Below, in pieces: positions 29,505-41,699 of a stretch of 64,000 nucleotides of DNA. The translations under genes were made by a program, and so were the position numbers. The notes under the pieces were generated by a model. It made no database searches. It was not told where the DNA came from and worked only from the letters and a program-made list of their open reading frames with translations. This DNA comes from Asterias rubens (taxonomy: Eukaryota > Echinodermata > Asteroidea > Forcipulatida > Asteriidae), in assembly GCF_902459465.1 (NCBI RefSeq), contig NW_022985725.1:1-64000 (forward strand). The letters are read 5' to 3'. Numbering within the stretch: the stretch's first letter is position 1; each line of letters begins with the position of its first letter.

Positions 29505-29825
29505 TGATCAATCGATGATCAATCTCAAAGCCTTCTACCACAACACTAGCCAGGACTATCAAACATCGAACTGACCCATACACAACCTTTGCAATTGAGT
29601 ATAAATTAATAGCCTCAATCCAATTATCAAAATACGACCACGATACTAAATTTAATATTGGTGTCCTATAGTCATAAACATTTTATGGCGTTTTATAATG
29701 ATCAGATCAACGAATCGATTAGCATACTTGGTGGATCAATCTAAAAGCCTTCTATCACAACATTAGCCTAGATGATTCAACCTCGAACCAACCCATATAT
29801 AACCTCTGCAACCAAGTACACCCAA
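29505..29825. repeat. Local imperfect duplication
   Basis: 29505-29600 and 29715-29815 share ATCAATCT.AAA.CCTTCTA and TAGCC..GA and CATCGAAC/CCTCGAAC; 29612-29680 also matches 28936-29005. Confidence 0.6.
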
Positions 29826-30142
29826 AAATGATTATGAGAGCGCATCTCCAATCGTCTTCCTCCCTCCAAACACCTTTTATGTATGAATAATTTCTCCAAT
29901 TCTGTATTTTTCTTGCAATCTTGACTTAGAAAGAAAAAAAAAATCAATTGCTTTTGTAACCGTCAAGTAGAGGTCTTTGCTAACCCAATAAATACACCAG
30001 ACCTCCGTATACACGAGACCACGGTGAATTGTTATGAAGTCACGTTCCGGGAAGATCGGGTATACAAGTAGATTCATCCTCTCAGAAAATGGCAGCTGGA
30101 GCCCGACCCCCCCCCCCTTCCCGGGTGTTGACAAATCGGCCA

Positions 30143-30314
30143 GCCGTCGATATCTCAAAGAGTTATAGGACTCGTCTTATCTCGAGTTAGGACGATTACT
30201 TCATCCTAACTTAGGATTAATCTTAAGGTCTGCATGCTACAGTGCAGGGTTGGGACTCGTCCTAAGTCCTAAGATTGGTCTTAAGTTAGCAAAAGTTTTG
30301 TGAAATCGACGGCT
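30143..30314. mobile_element. Family B foldback, standalone
   Basis: GCCGTCGAT..CTCAAAGAGTT end and GTTTTGTGAAATCGACGGC end, interior rich in TTAGGAC / GTCCTAA words as in the two nested copies. Confidence 0.7.
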
Positions 30315-31149
30315 GTATTATTATTAGTTTATTTATCATGTTTATGCCTTCTAGAAAGATTATAATATTGTCGAAACGCCACGCCTGTATTTTCTTTCTT
30401 CAATTGTACAGTAGGAACTTTTTGTTGTAACGGCTTATACTATTTTTCTCATTTTAATAACAGTACTTGACAAATAAAAGTTATCGGACCGGCTAAGAAG
30501 TACAAATAAATAAAGATTAATTCGAGAAAATAGTTGTTATGAAATAAAACTAACAACACAATTAAAATACATTGCTTAAAAATCGACATGCGAGACGGAA
30601 GTAAACAACAAAAGAAGCTAATAATAAACGAAAATACTGAAATAAATATTTGTATCCACATGTATACATTTAAAATGCCACCTATTCCGAGATGGTATGG
30701 TCGGGAGGCATCTAACCAGATAGTATCAATGGATAGTTAGGTCTGTGCGTGGGCGTATAATGTGAAAAAGCGCTAATCAGGATTAAGGATGTTAGCATGG
30801 AAATCATCCACTAAGAGTATGGCTGGTTGAGCAGAGTACAATCCCCATTTTTTGGAAGCAATAAATTACAGTAAAGTTCCTTGCTCATTGGCACAAGTTT
30901 CATGACCGGGATTCGAACCCACACTCTGCTAAGTATAAATTAATGAACTAAAAAGTGGCATTGAATAAAACAAATATTAACGAAGACTGAAGAGGAGATT
31001 AACTTATTTTATACTAATACAAATGAAAGAAAATAAACGAAGAATCATTGAAAAAGGTCACAATAAAAAAGGGAAAGTGCCAATTAACTGTTATTACAAA
31101 CAGAGAACAAATCATAGATGTTAAATTTGCATCGGGGATAAAGAATTTA
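30315..31149. other. Unassigned stretch
   Basis: AT-rich. At 30905-30935 the minus strand holds TGTGGGTTCGAATCCCGG, a B-box-like SINE scrap without an A box. No exon seen. Confidence 0.45.
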
Positions 31150-31345
31150 CTTTTTTTTTTTATTACCCATATACAACGATGTGTGTCAGCACTTTTTACT
31201 CAGTATGACACTGCTCTAGAATTGCAAAGGTCTTGGGTTCGAATCCCGCCCGAGTAATATGCCTGTGATTTTTTTTTTCACAGAACTCGGGTAAGTATTG
31301 AGTATACAGTGCTCACACACATCGGTGTATATGGGTAAAAACCAA
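31150..31345 (+). mobile_element. tRNA-derived SINE family F
   Basis: Inverted tail scrap at 31165-31190, head TATGACACTGCTCTAGAATT, B box CTTGGGTTCGAATCCCGCCC, then TGCCTGTGA..T-run..TCACAGAACTCGGGTAAG and the tail GAGTATACAGTGCTCACACA, ending GGGTAAAAACCAA. Confidence 0.78.
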
Positions 31346-31639
31346 ATGAAAATAAATAAATAATATCAAGACAATAATAGGCATCAGGGGGAATCTGATA
31401 AAAACCTACCTGCATCTTGTGAGAGTCTTGCAGCAAGAGATCGTCCATCTCTTGCAATACTATCTGTGAGTTCATCACAACAGATGGCGTGTATTAAAAT
31501 AGATGCCATCAGAAATAACATGACAACAGTCCGTGTGAGCCTCATAGTGGTTGTCGAAATGCTAGACTAAGAACAACCGTAATAACATATTGTTATAAGT
31601 CACATTAAAAATGTCGTGGATTATCCCAACCGATTGTTT

Positions 31640-31805
31640 TCAAAGAGCTTGGGTAAATACTGAGTATACGGTGCTAACACCAAATAGCTGAATATTGGTA
31701 AACAAAACATTAAAAAACAATTTAAATATATACATTTGGTTTTACCCTCACACTGGTATTTACGTTAGCACTGTATACCTACTTCCCTAGTTATGTGAAA
31801 CAAAC
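31640..31805. mobile_element. Two family F tail fragments in opposite orientation
   Basis: CTTGGGTAAATACTGAGTAT tail at 31644-31705 and its inverted counterpart (TTGGTTTTACCC, GTTAGCACTGTATACCTAC) at 31735-31802 make a loose inverted repeat. Confidence 0.6.
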
Positions 31806-32149
31806 TTACATGCTTAACCGGTTTCATAAAATTGTGCCCAGAAACACTGGAGAAAAATAATTTGACTTCTACAATAATGAGCATTTACCCGTGTGAGCTG
31901 GACCGTCAGGCTAACAAACGGCACATAAGTTTTGGAAAATAATAATTAAACATGCACTCAAGTTAGTTCAAGAAGCACGTATATCCACTTCGTAGCTCGT
32001 GCAGAGGATTTTCTAATCCGTGCAAACAATTTACTAACTCATTCATGCGAACGATGCTTCGGCCTGGAGACGTTAAACATGCTCGGACTGAATACCAATT
32101 GCTTTGTAATAATTATATTAATCGCGGTGTGTGAATGACATTAAAGTAA
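31806..32149. other. Unassigned stretch
   Basis: No recognisable feature. Confidence 0.4.
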
Positions 32150-32322
32150 GTTTGATATTGGATATTGGACATTAACATACGTTTGTACAGCGAAATATCA
32201 ATGTTGCTTTTTCAATATTGGACATTGGGCATTCACATAGGTTTGTACAGCGAATATCAATGTTACTTTTGCGGTATTTGACATTTGACATTCACATAGT
32301 TTGTGCACAGTGAATGTCTACC
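32150..32322. repeat. Tandem repeat, ~62-bp unit, ~2.7 units
   Basis: Units share ATATTGGACATT, ACATA.GTTTGTACAGCGAA and ATATCAATGTT at about 32156, 32215 and 32275. Confidence 0.8.
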
Positions 32323-32739
32323 TCGTACAACGCTATTGCATATTTTTTATGGGCTAACACAATAGTTGTGTTTTCGTCACTTTTTCTGTAATTTTGTAAA
32401 GTATTTGTTCAGAGAACTTTATTTGTATGTTTTATTGTGCACGCTTGTGTGAACAAGTTTTTAAATTATTATTGATAAAGGGATGCAATAGTCGAAACTA
32501 TACATTCTCGAATATTAAACAGGCATACCACTCGTTCAATTGCTCAGTTTGGCACGTGACCGCGAATTCAATATGTTGTTTTATGAATAAATAATTTCAA
32601 ACAAAGTAGGTTAATCTTAAAGCCGTCCAATCGGTACTAGAAGCAATAGTAAAGCATCTTAAGAATCAGTTGTTACTTTGCCTCAAAACCGGATAAATTA
32701 AGGAATTAATGAAAATAATATATATTTCGATGTAAAAAA

Positions 32740-33120
32740 AGGGCAGTGGACACTATTGGTAATTGCTCAAAATAATTATCATCATAAAACTTGTCTTGAT
32801 TACGAGTAATGGGGAGAGGTTGCTAGTATAAAACATTGTGAGAAACAGCTCCCTCTGAAGTGACGTAGTTTTCGAGAAAGAAGTAATTTTCCACGAATTT
32901 GATTTCGAGACCTCAAGTTTAGAATTTGAGGTCTCGAAATCAAGCATCAGAAAGCACACAACTTTGAGTGACAAGGGTGTTTTTTGTCTTTCATAGTTAT
33001 CTCGCAACTTCGACGACCGATTGAGCTCCAATTTTCACAGGTTTGTTATTTCATGCATATGTTGAGATACACCAATGTGAAAACTAGTCTTTTACAATTA
33101 CCATAGTGTACAGTGTCTAA
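32740..33120. mobile_element. Family A element
   Basis: GGGCAGTGGACACTATTGG end to ATAGTGTACAGTGTCTAA end; well-preserved centre with TTTCGAGACCTCA palindrome. Confidence 0.87.
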
Positions 33121-33751
33121 GCGTTTAATAAGCAAGCAATAACGCTGAAATTGTAAATTAATGTCATACTTCGTTAATAGTATACCGCACTTGGCAGTAT
33201 TCGAGCAAGATTGTTTAAAGCGAAGTTGGGCAGATATTGGGTTTAAAAAAAAGGGTGGAAATAATAAAGTTACTGTTTTTCATCAGAAAGAAGGGGGACA
33301 AACATAAAAAAATTTTTTAAAATTTTTATTTTTATTTTTTAGAACCCGATATTTAGTCCGAACAAAAGTGAGATTTATATCATGATTGGACTACACACCA
33401 TACTTTATATGAACCTCTTTTTTCTTAGCCACGGTCATTATCGTTATGGATGGTATACATTATGTCAGATTTATTTGCTGGACGCTAAGTGAAAAATAAC
33501 TCCAGAACGTCCACATAAATTATTCTGATTCGGTATGAACAATACCAATAAGTGACTTTTGCATTTAGCAGTTAGCAACAACAAAACCTATTCTTTACTA
33601 TAGTTAAAGCGGAAATCAACCCCATTCGGTTTTTTGTCCAATGTTTAATGTGTTGAAAAGTTATATACCATTGGTCAACGTTACACAATAGTATCAATTA
33701 TTATCTGTCAAGGACACAGCAGCTATTAATATTGTCTATACATTCACGGCG
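33121..33751. other. Unassigned stretch
   Basis: Contains an A/T homopolymer patch at 33305-33345. No exon or repeat family supported. Confidence 0.4.
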
Positions 33752-34135
33752 TTTAAAGACAGTGGACACTATTGGTAAATGTCAAAGACCAGTCTTCTCA
33801 CTTGGTGTACCTCAACATATGCATAAAATAAACCTGTGAAAATTTGAGCTCGATTGGTCATCGGATTTGCGAAATAACTATGAAAGAAAAACCACCCTTG
33901 TCACACGAAGTTGTGTGCGTTTAGATGGTTGATTTCGATACCTCAAATTCTAAACTTGATGTCTCGAAATCAAATTCGTGGAAAATTACTTCTTTCTCGA
34001 AAACTACTTCACTTCAGAGGGAGCGATTTCTCACAAAGTTTTATACTATCAACCTCTCCCCATTACTCGTCACCAAGAAAGGTTTTATGCTAATAATTAT
34101 TTTGAGTAATTACCAATAGTGTCCACTGCCTTTAA
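33752..34135. mobile_element. Family A element
   Basis: TTTAAAGACAGTGGACACTA end to ATAGTGTCCACTGCCTTTAA end; complete. Confidence 0.88.
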
Positions 34136-35445
34136 ATTAAAGGAAATCGATTGTTTAATTTGATAATAATTAGTTCTTTATATCCCTCCAAGCTAGATAT
34201 AAGTTTTAAGCTTTGTTATTGCTCTAACTTCCCCAAGGTATGATTTCGTTCCGTTTTGGGAACAAAACTAAATCATACCATCAATACAGTACTGTTGATT
34301 GGTATTTGTAATTATCGAGCTTATTTTGCCGAACTAAAATTACCACCAACACAATTCAATTAATCGGCGCTGCGTATAACTACAAGATAATCGAAACCAG
34401 AGTCTGCCGTCCTTAATAATTTTAAGAGCAATTTCGAACTTACTTTTGTTGAAAATATTTGTGTGGTCCGGTCTACTTTCCCAAGACGTCCGTGCCGCTG
34501 TAGTGAGGGTCCCGTTGATTGTGAAGTACCACGGCTACATAGACCTGTTGAGAATGTGTGTGTGTTCCAGAAACTAGACTCTCCGAAAGAATTTTTTTTT
34601 TTTTCATTTGCCTTTTTCGAGAATGGAATATTTATGAGCTTCGACCAAAAGTCACCGATTTGGGTTATTTATGAAGCTCTCATAATTTATCTCCAGTTTG
34701 TAATGGGTTTCGAGGTAGCTGTACCCTGTGTCCTTTTTACTGAAAATGTTTGGTAGTTCCATTTCGGAAATGGTAATGAATCAGTTGTTTTAAAGACAAT
34801 GTACGTAAATTTAAAATAATGGAGGAAATAAATTATATAGTTCTTTAAACCCGAAAGGGTTTCTTTGGAGTAGCAAGGTATGGAGCTGGCTACAAAACAA
34901 TCTGAGGTTTTTTGTTTGTTTGTTTGTTTGTTTGTTTGTTTTTTATTTCCAAATATCACAATAAATAATCATAAAGCATAAAAGAAAGAAGAAGAAAGGG
35001 TGATACGAGGCGGGCACCAAGACCTAAGCTTATACAGAGCCTGGACCCTTTAAAATATAAACTAACTGGTTTTACTTTATAACAATAACAATGTTGATTG
35101 ATGAAATAAAAGAACAGTAAAAGGTATAATGCATACAGCAAAAAATAACACACAACAACGTTTATTTGTAATTAAACTGTTTTTAACAATTTGTTTGCTA
35201 TGCAGCCTTAAATACATAATTATTGAGAATTGAAAAAAAAAAAAAAAAAAGGAAAATTAACAGAACATAGTTACCTAAATGATTTTTTTTTTAAATAATT
35301 TTTAACACCGTTATTAGTATTAATTTTGATTCTCTTTGTTTTAGTGGGACAACATCTATGGTGTCAATTTTAATATCCCATTTTTTAATTTTATTTAGAT
35401 TTTTTTTTTTACAGTTTATAGCTATTCAAAGCATTCATTTAATTT
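34136..35445. other. Mostly unassigned, one possible minus-strand exon and a small microsatellite
   Basis: 34440-34545 is locally GC-rich; on the minus strand it lies between CTCAACAG (acceptor-like, ~34548) and AAAA|GTAAGT (donor-like, ~34440) with one open frame. Without homology I cannot call it. A (TTTG)7 run lies at 34913-34942. Confidence 0.3.
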
Positions 35446-35810
35446 CACTTAAAAACAGATTCGTGAACATATGCCACAAAACATTGTGCCATAATGAGCC
35501 AAAATAAAATATATATATATACAAATCCTGTCATAACTCGTTCAAAAACTTCGACTCCCGAGTTTTACATACGTCACTACCCTCTATCGACCAACCCACT
35601 TAACCTAACACTCCTGTTTTAAACTTAAAAAACAGACAGTATTAATGTGAACATAATTATGCCACATAACATTGTGCCATATTAAGCAAAAATAAGATAC
35701 ATTATTGAAATCCTTTCCTAACCCAATCGAAAACTTCGACTCTTGAGCTTAAAATTTATCACGTCACACCCCCTATCGACCTATCCACTTAACCTTCAAA
35801 TTAGCCAGCT
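35446..35810. repeat. Tandem duplication, ~185-bp unit, 2 units
   Basis: Both units contain ATGCCACA.AACATTGTGCCATA, then AAACTTCGACTC.(C/T)GAG, CCCTCTATCGACC-like and CCACTTAACCT. Confidence 0.8.
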
Positions 35811-36139
35811 TTATCAAGTTTGTAAACATCACTGCAGAGTGAGCATGTTGACCCAAATTTCATGCATCTCAATCGTGCGTTGTGTCACCGTAGTGGTATC
35901 GAGTAACCATTAAGTGTTGACATTTCTACAGCTACTGGCTAAGTCAAACAATGCTGTCTCTTTCTTAGCCCCGATTGCCTCTGCTTTTTGAAGTAACGGA
36001 GTTAAGATGAGCTCAGGGTTATGAAATAGATGCGTAATACGGGCAGACAACGGCCACAGAGTCGATTATAACACGGGAAAGTAAAACATCTTAGTGGTTA
36101 GTGCAGACTTCTCGCCTACCCTTTGATTTTCTTTCCACT
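35811..36139. other. Unassigned stretch
   Basis: Nothing recognised. Confidence 0.4.
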
Positions 36140-36519
36140 TAAAGGCAGTGGACACTATTGGTAATTACTCAAAACAATTATTGGCATAAAACCTTACTTG
36201 GTGACGAGTAATGGGGAGAGGTTGATGATATACAACATCGTGAGAAACAGCTCCCTCTGAAGTGCCATAGTTTTAGAGAAAGACGTAATTTTCCACGAGT
36301 TTGATTTCGAGACCTCAGATTTAGAACTTGAGGTCTCGAAATCAACCATAACGCACACATCTTCGTGTGACAAGGGTGTTCTTCTTGCATTATTATCTCG
36401 CAAGTTCGATGACCGATTGAGCTCAAATTTTCACAGGTTTGTTATTTTATGCTTATGTTGAGATACACCAATGTGAAGGCTAGTCTTTGACAATTACCAA
36501 TAGTGTCCACTGCCTTTAA
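36140..36519. mobile_element. Family A element
   Basis: AAAGGCAGTGGACACTATTG end to AATAGTGTCCACTGCCTTTA end; complete. Confidence 0.88.
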
Positions 36520-37849
36520 AAAGGCAAACCACCTATAGTAGTACTAATTATCATAACAATGATAATCACTTTGTTGTTCGCCGGTTTATCTGCAAAATAA
36601 TGACGCACAGGGCACAGGCAAAGAAAACGGTACACAATTATGTTATCTTACTGACACCCCGAACAAATATAATAATATACTTTTATTGTTTTTTTCTTTT
36701 AGTGATAATGGTCATGAAGACATAGACGTGGCTGGATTCGACGTTTCTTTCAGTATGTTCTGTGGTCGTTAGTTGATATTTATCTCGTTGTGTTATCAAT
36801 CAGTAGGTTTGTATCATGAAATACTACAGTGATTAGTAGGGCGTGCGTGAACATTTGCTGAGATGTACATACATTACCAGGCGCCTTTTTTCTAAGATTA
36901 CAAAGCGTCCGCAGAAGATGCGACAACAAAGCCCAAACTCAAGATGTTCCAACGTGAAGTAAAATAAAACAGTCTTTTTCGGTATAAAAGAGTCTTAAGT
37001 AGTTTCTTGAATTGTACAAGTGTAGTTGCATGGTGAAAATGTAGCAACAGGTTATGACGTATGTGGCCAATTCGAAGACCCATGTTGCAAACCATACTCA
37101 ATCGCACCCAGTGTATACATTTGCAGAGACCTTCGACGTAAGGCGACGAGGACCACAAGGGTCCTGTATTATTGGTATTTACTGAGCTGGTCGTACGTCA
37201 TATAAATACGTATCTACCCCCTTCCTTGATTAAAGGTTATCGCTATCGGTTCACGGTTCACACCAAACAGTAGTAGATATAGAGCGTTATAATGGGTACT
37301 TTGACCGTTCAATAATATTTTCTGACAAAAGATGGCTGATGGCAACCTCGATGCTATGGCTGTACGATATCGCCTCGCATTTCTATCAAAACAGTACTTA
37401 GCTCTGATCCCTGGAAGTGTGAATTTGAAGTTTCCAATTATGGATGTTTTATTTGATCATGTGGTTGGTCTATTTTAAGCTTTTGGGCGCACATGAATCA
37501 TGAACATGCAATAAAAAGAGTCATCAGTCAAAGAACAACTGGGGTCATTCACGAAACTGCTCAATAATTCACAAAAGTACAAACGTTACACTCAATTAAC
37601 TTACAGGTTATTTCTTTGTGGGTGTTCACAAAGCATTATTTTCAAAACTTGTGCTAAGTGCCCCACTAAATTATGCGTCTAAAATTTCAGTCTTGGTTAA
37701 AAGACGTTGTGTTGTTGCCTGAGTTTGCTCCTCCGCGATTACTATCGCCAGACCGCCGTGTTGAAATCGTCCCTTTCTAAAAATAATCAAAGAAGGTGGC
37801 ACTTCCCCGAAAACTGTTTTTTTTTTCAACAAATCGCTGCCTCGAGAAA
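36520..37849. other. Unassigned stretch
   Basis: No exon, RNA gene or repeat family supported. Confidence 0.4.
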
Positions 37850-37925
37850 GTACTGAGTATACAGTGCTAACACACATCCGTGTATGGGTAAAAAACAAAA
37901 TTTGTACTCTTTATCCACGATGCAA
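37850..37925 (+). mobile_element. Family F SINE tail fragment
   Basis: AAAGTACTGAGTATACAGTG to GTATGGGTAAAAAACAAA; head missing. The complete copy follows at 38000. Confidence 0.65.
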
Positions 37926-37999
37926 ATTTAACATCTATTAAATTGTTGTGGTACCCGCTGCCAAAACATAGGATTCGAACTGCCTCTAGCTACTGGGCA

Positions 38000-38165
38000 A
38001 CCTCGGTAGTCTATGTTGGTAAGACACTGCTCTAGAATTGCAAGGGTCGTGGGTTCGAATCGTACCCGAGTAACATGCCTGTGATATTTTTTCACAGGAC
38101 TCGGGAAAGTACTAAGTATACAGTGCTAACACACATTGGTGTATGGGTAAAAACCAAAATTAATA
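38000..38165 (+). mobile_element. tRNA-derived SINE family F, complete
   Basis: tRNA-like head with A-box region TAGTCTATGTTGGTAAGAC, an anticodon-arm-like CTGCTCTAGAATTGCAAGG and B box GTGGGTTCGAATC, then the unrelated body GAGTAACATGCCTGTGATAT and tail GAGTAT-like/ACAGTGCTAACACACATTGG ending GGGTAAAAACCAAAAT. The acceptor stem is not preserved, so it is a SINE and not a tRNA gene. On the minus strand 37965-38000 carries another B-box scrap. Confidence 0.78.
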
Positions 38166-38879
38166 AATCGCTGCCTGTCACTGCATTGAGAAACAACATA
38201 ACCGATTAACGGTGATTTGAGGATACGCCCTCTGTTGTTGCGTTTTGCGATAATAAAATAGTAAGAACTTTAAACCAGGACTATAGGCTGCTTCTGGCGT
38301 CAGTCTGTTACGGCGAGATTATGTCCCCCCCCCCCCAACACTGCGAACTGCTACAGACTTCCTCTTGTAGCGCCCTCTTGTGAATCCCCATCCTCCAGTC
38401 CATGAAACCTGGCCTCAAACATTCCGTTTTATTTTTGTCACTTACCGGGTCAGAATAATACAATACCAATGAGGCGAGTTAGATAACAAGAGGACAATGC
38501 GCCATGGCTGCAGGAAGGCGATGAAAATGTTTTTAATGAACAGCACTGAAGCAATTATTAAAACACAGTTAATGGAACTTAGCAATCTTTGTAAACGACA
38601 AACAAACCCGAAGAAAACAACGAAGCTATTTAACAGATGGACATTTTTTGAGAACCAATATTGTGCAATCTTGCAACAAGAATAGATAATTTAAAGCAAT
38701 CTACATCCATCTTTAAATTGGATTCAAAGGTTGAAAGCAAAAACCGATGGTTTCAATGGTCCGTTGATATTATTGCAAGAGGCTAGACCAACGAGTGAGT
38801 TTGCTGCCACCAACTGGCTCAGTCGCTGTGAGAGTTTGCTGCGTCCAAAGTGCAGACCATAGTGGGTGTACCAGCCAGT
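38166..38879. other. Unassigned stretch
   Basis: A C-run near 38325; otherwise nothing recognised. Confidence 0.4.
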
Positions 38880-39030
38880 GGGTGCGTTCGTTTAGCTTCC
38901 CCGGGTCAACCCTGGTGTGTGGCGGTTTTTATTTCCAGGACGAACGTGTGCATATAATAGCCCACGTTCGTCCTGGAAAAAGAACGCCACACACCGGGGT
39001 CGACCGAGGGAAGCTAAACGAACGCACCCA
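38880..39030. mobile_element. Family E GC-rich hairpin element
   Basis: GGGTGCGTTCGTTTAGCTTC end and its complement at 39010-39030, core arms CCAGGACGAACGTG and CACGTTCGTCCTGG. Flank 39045-39120 equals 19360-19446 reversed. Confidence 0.82.
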
Positions 39031-39130
39031 TTGTAACCTGAACATCTGACGTCACACTTCGAGGCTCGTGAATAACGCCAGAGACCGGCCGTCCAGCCGG
39101 CGTGCACATGCACCTTTGACCTATATTCAT

Positions 39131-39721
39131 TTCACATAGAGATATGCAGTCAAGTTCTATGGCGTATGGGATAGGAGTGTACTGTTTGGGCATCTTTGTG
39201 AAGCTATCATGTCACTGCAAGTTTATCAAATGATATCATTGTATTCAATAGAATCACTGGATCTTAGTAGCAGGTACCTGTATTCCTTGCATATAAAGAC
39301 ATGAACCCAGTCTACAGTCAATGTACCATAATAAGCTTTGTATCCACCACTGTCTCGATATGGCTTCACACGCAATAAACTGATAAAATAACATGAAATT
39401 CCCATCCAGCTACTAAACGTACTGTCTAGGGGATTTGTATACACAACAATAATGTCAGTCAAATAACATTATTGATTCTTTTGATTTTACACGTCATCTC
39501 CGTTTTGAGCGATGAGGGCGCAACTGACACCCCTCTGCGCTTGACAGCCAAAAGACATTAGTTTCGTTTGAATATTTCAATAATCGAAGTCACCAATTAT
39601 GTGGTATTAGTATACAAACCAATAATGAACAAACATTGTAAGTGATTGTTGAAGTTGTGCATGGTGTGAACAATAAGAATTAGCTTTACATAACATTAGT
39701 AAACGTGAGGGTACAACCTAT
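39131..39721. other. Unassigned stretch
   Basis: No feature supported. Confidence 0.4.
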
Positions 39722-40100
39722 GCTAAGTCAGATTTTTGACCCCAAAAATTAAAAAATAGATGTTTTTGAGTGAATGGTATTTCAAAGAGTATCACCCGCT
39801 CTAACGAAAAAAAAAAACATAACAAAAATTTAAAACGTAACTTTTACCTTTAATGGTCAGGAACCATAACAAAAATTTAAAACGTTTCTTTTAAAACACA
39901 TAATAATTGGTCACGTGATATATTGTCGGGATCCCGACAAAAACTAACTTTGAGCACTTTATTTCACTGCTACTAATAATTGGCGGACTTTTTCGAGCAA
40001 TGGCTCAAATGAAAGCTTGAAACTTTCTCGACCCCCATCAAAATACCTATTGAATTTTAAATCAAAATTTTGGGGTCAAATCGCCAAAAATCTGACATAG
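39722..40100. mobile_element. Foldback with AAGTCAGATTTTTGACCCC ends
   Basis: Left TGCTAAGTCAGATTTTTG.ACCCCAAAAATT and right AATTTTGGGGTCAAATCG / CAAAAATCTGACATAGC are inverted. Interior has a direct repeat CATAACAAAAATTTAAAACG at 39819 and 39866. Confidence 0.65.
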
Positions 40101-40472
40101 CGTCTTCAATTAAATATGTTTTGAGTGCTGGCTCTGAGAAGAGCCGGATGGGTCTAACTCGACGTTTCAAACAATACTCTACTTGTCTTTTATTTTAGAG
40201 AACATTACGAAAAGATAGCTTTGAAACAGTCTTGGCATTCAAATGATACCTGAACTGGTATTTTGATTTCTGTTTTACAAAAACGGTTTTTATTCTCACG
40301 TTTTTCAAACACTAATCTTGTTATAAATAGAACTGTCAATCTTTACCCCGGTTTGCATTGTTTTATTTTTCTTAAGCTGAACTCTGTCGTGGCATTTAAA
40401 AACTACTTAACTTGCCGTTGTAGTCAACGAAAATGGTTATTTTTTACATTTTTTTTTTAAATAGTAATCTTG

Positions 40473-40851
40473 TTTAAAGCCATTGGACCCTTTCGGTAAA
40501 CAGTGTTGTCCAAGGCCCACACTTTGTGTACCACAACTTCTATATCAAATAACAAACCTGTGAAAATTTAGGCTCAATCGGTCATCGGAGTCGGGAGAAA
40601 ACAACGGAAAAACCCACCCTTGTCTCCGCGCGTTTCGCCGTGTCATGACATGTGTTTAAAATAAATCCGTAATTCTCGTTAACGAGAATTTATATTGTTT
40701 TGCTGTTTTCTCAAAAAGTAAAGCATTTCATAGAATAATATTTCAAGAGAAGTCTTTCACCATTGCCTTCTGTAAACCCTGTAAGTTATTTGTAAATCTG
40801 TGATTTTTTTTTGATTTGTTTTCTGAACCGAAAGGGTCCAATGACTTTAAA
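40473..40851. mobile_element. Family C element
   Basis: TTTAAAGCCATTGGACCCTT end to AAAGGGTCCAATGACTTTAA end, centre TTCTCGTTAACGAGAATT. Confidence 0.88.
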
Positions 40852-40853
40852 GG

Positions 40854-41225
40854 ATTTGGTTACTTGTTATTACACAAAACGTAATGTACACAGATTTACA
40901 TTAAAGTTACACCGTTTGAAGATAATGATAGTAGAAAGCGTACCTTAAAATATTAGTTGCTGAGGTGCTGTAGTTTTTGAGAAATGAGTAAAACAGCGTC
41001 ATGAACATACGTTTTTACATGCTAAAATATTTTCGTCTCATGATCACTGACACGAAAATTATTTTCATGACATCGTTTTACTAATTTCTCAAAAACTAAA
41101 CCACCTCAGCAGCTAACATTTTTAGGGTAGCTTTCTACAATCATTATCTTTAAACGGTATAAGTTTAGTGTAAATCTGTGTACATTGTGGGTGTTGTTGT
41201 CCCACAAAAAGTAGATACACCCTTT
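40854..41225. mobile_element. Palindromic element related to family C
   Basis: Arms GTACACAGATTTACATTAAA and TTAGTGTAAATCTGTGTAC, then TTTTTGAGAAAT / ATTTCTCAAAAACTA, around a centre with TTTCGTCTCATGATCACTGA. Directly adjoins a family C copy. Confidence 0.72.
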
Positions 41226-41409
41226 AGTAGCAGTTCCCAATCATTACACTGGATTGTATCGTTTTTTTTTTGTTTAGCTGAGCTTAGTCTCAGCATTTAA
41301 CGAATACTTAATATGTCATTGCACGGTGATTTTTCCACCAAAATGGTTGTTATTGTCACTTTTTTCAAACAGTAATCTTGTTTAATTGAGCTGTCAATCA
41401 TTACTCTGA

Positions 41410-41430
41410 TTTTTTTTTTTTTTTTTTTAG
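41410..41430. repeat. Poly-T tract, 21 bp
   Basis: Uninterrupted T run. Confidence 0.9.
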
Positions 41431-41699
41431 TTGAGCGAGGACAAAGTGATTCGTGATCAAAACGCAATTAGATTGAGCATTTTTAGTTCGTGCATATTTG
41501 CCATTGTTAGCTCTGGCGTGAACACGACTAGACACCTCTCAGCCAAGGTAATGGCATTCTCTACAATTAAATTATTCTATTTGTGGTTATGATTCGCTGG
41601 GTTTTAATTCCTGTCTCTATTGTCACGAAAGATTCAATCTGTGGACAGAAATCCGACGAATCCACCGACAAAATCAAGTGATTGCCCTTGTAGAGAAAG

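Noticed and set aside
34438-34548. Minus-strand interval with acceptor-like and donor-like ends and one open frame
   Set aside because: No homology that I recognise, and no neighbouring exon with a matching phase; kept only as a note.
38000-38075. A tRNA gene call over the SINE head
   Set aside because: A and B boxes are present but the acceptor stem does not pair and the body continues into the SINE tail.
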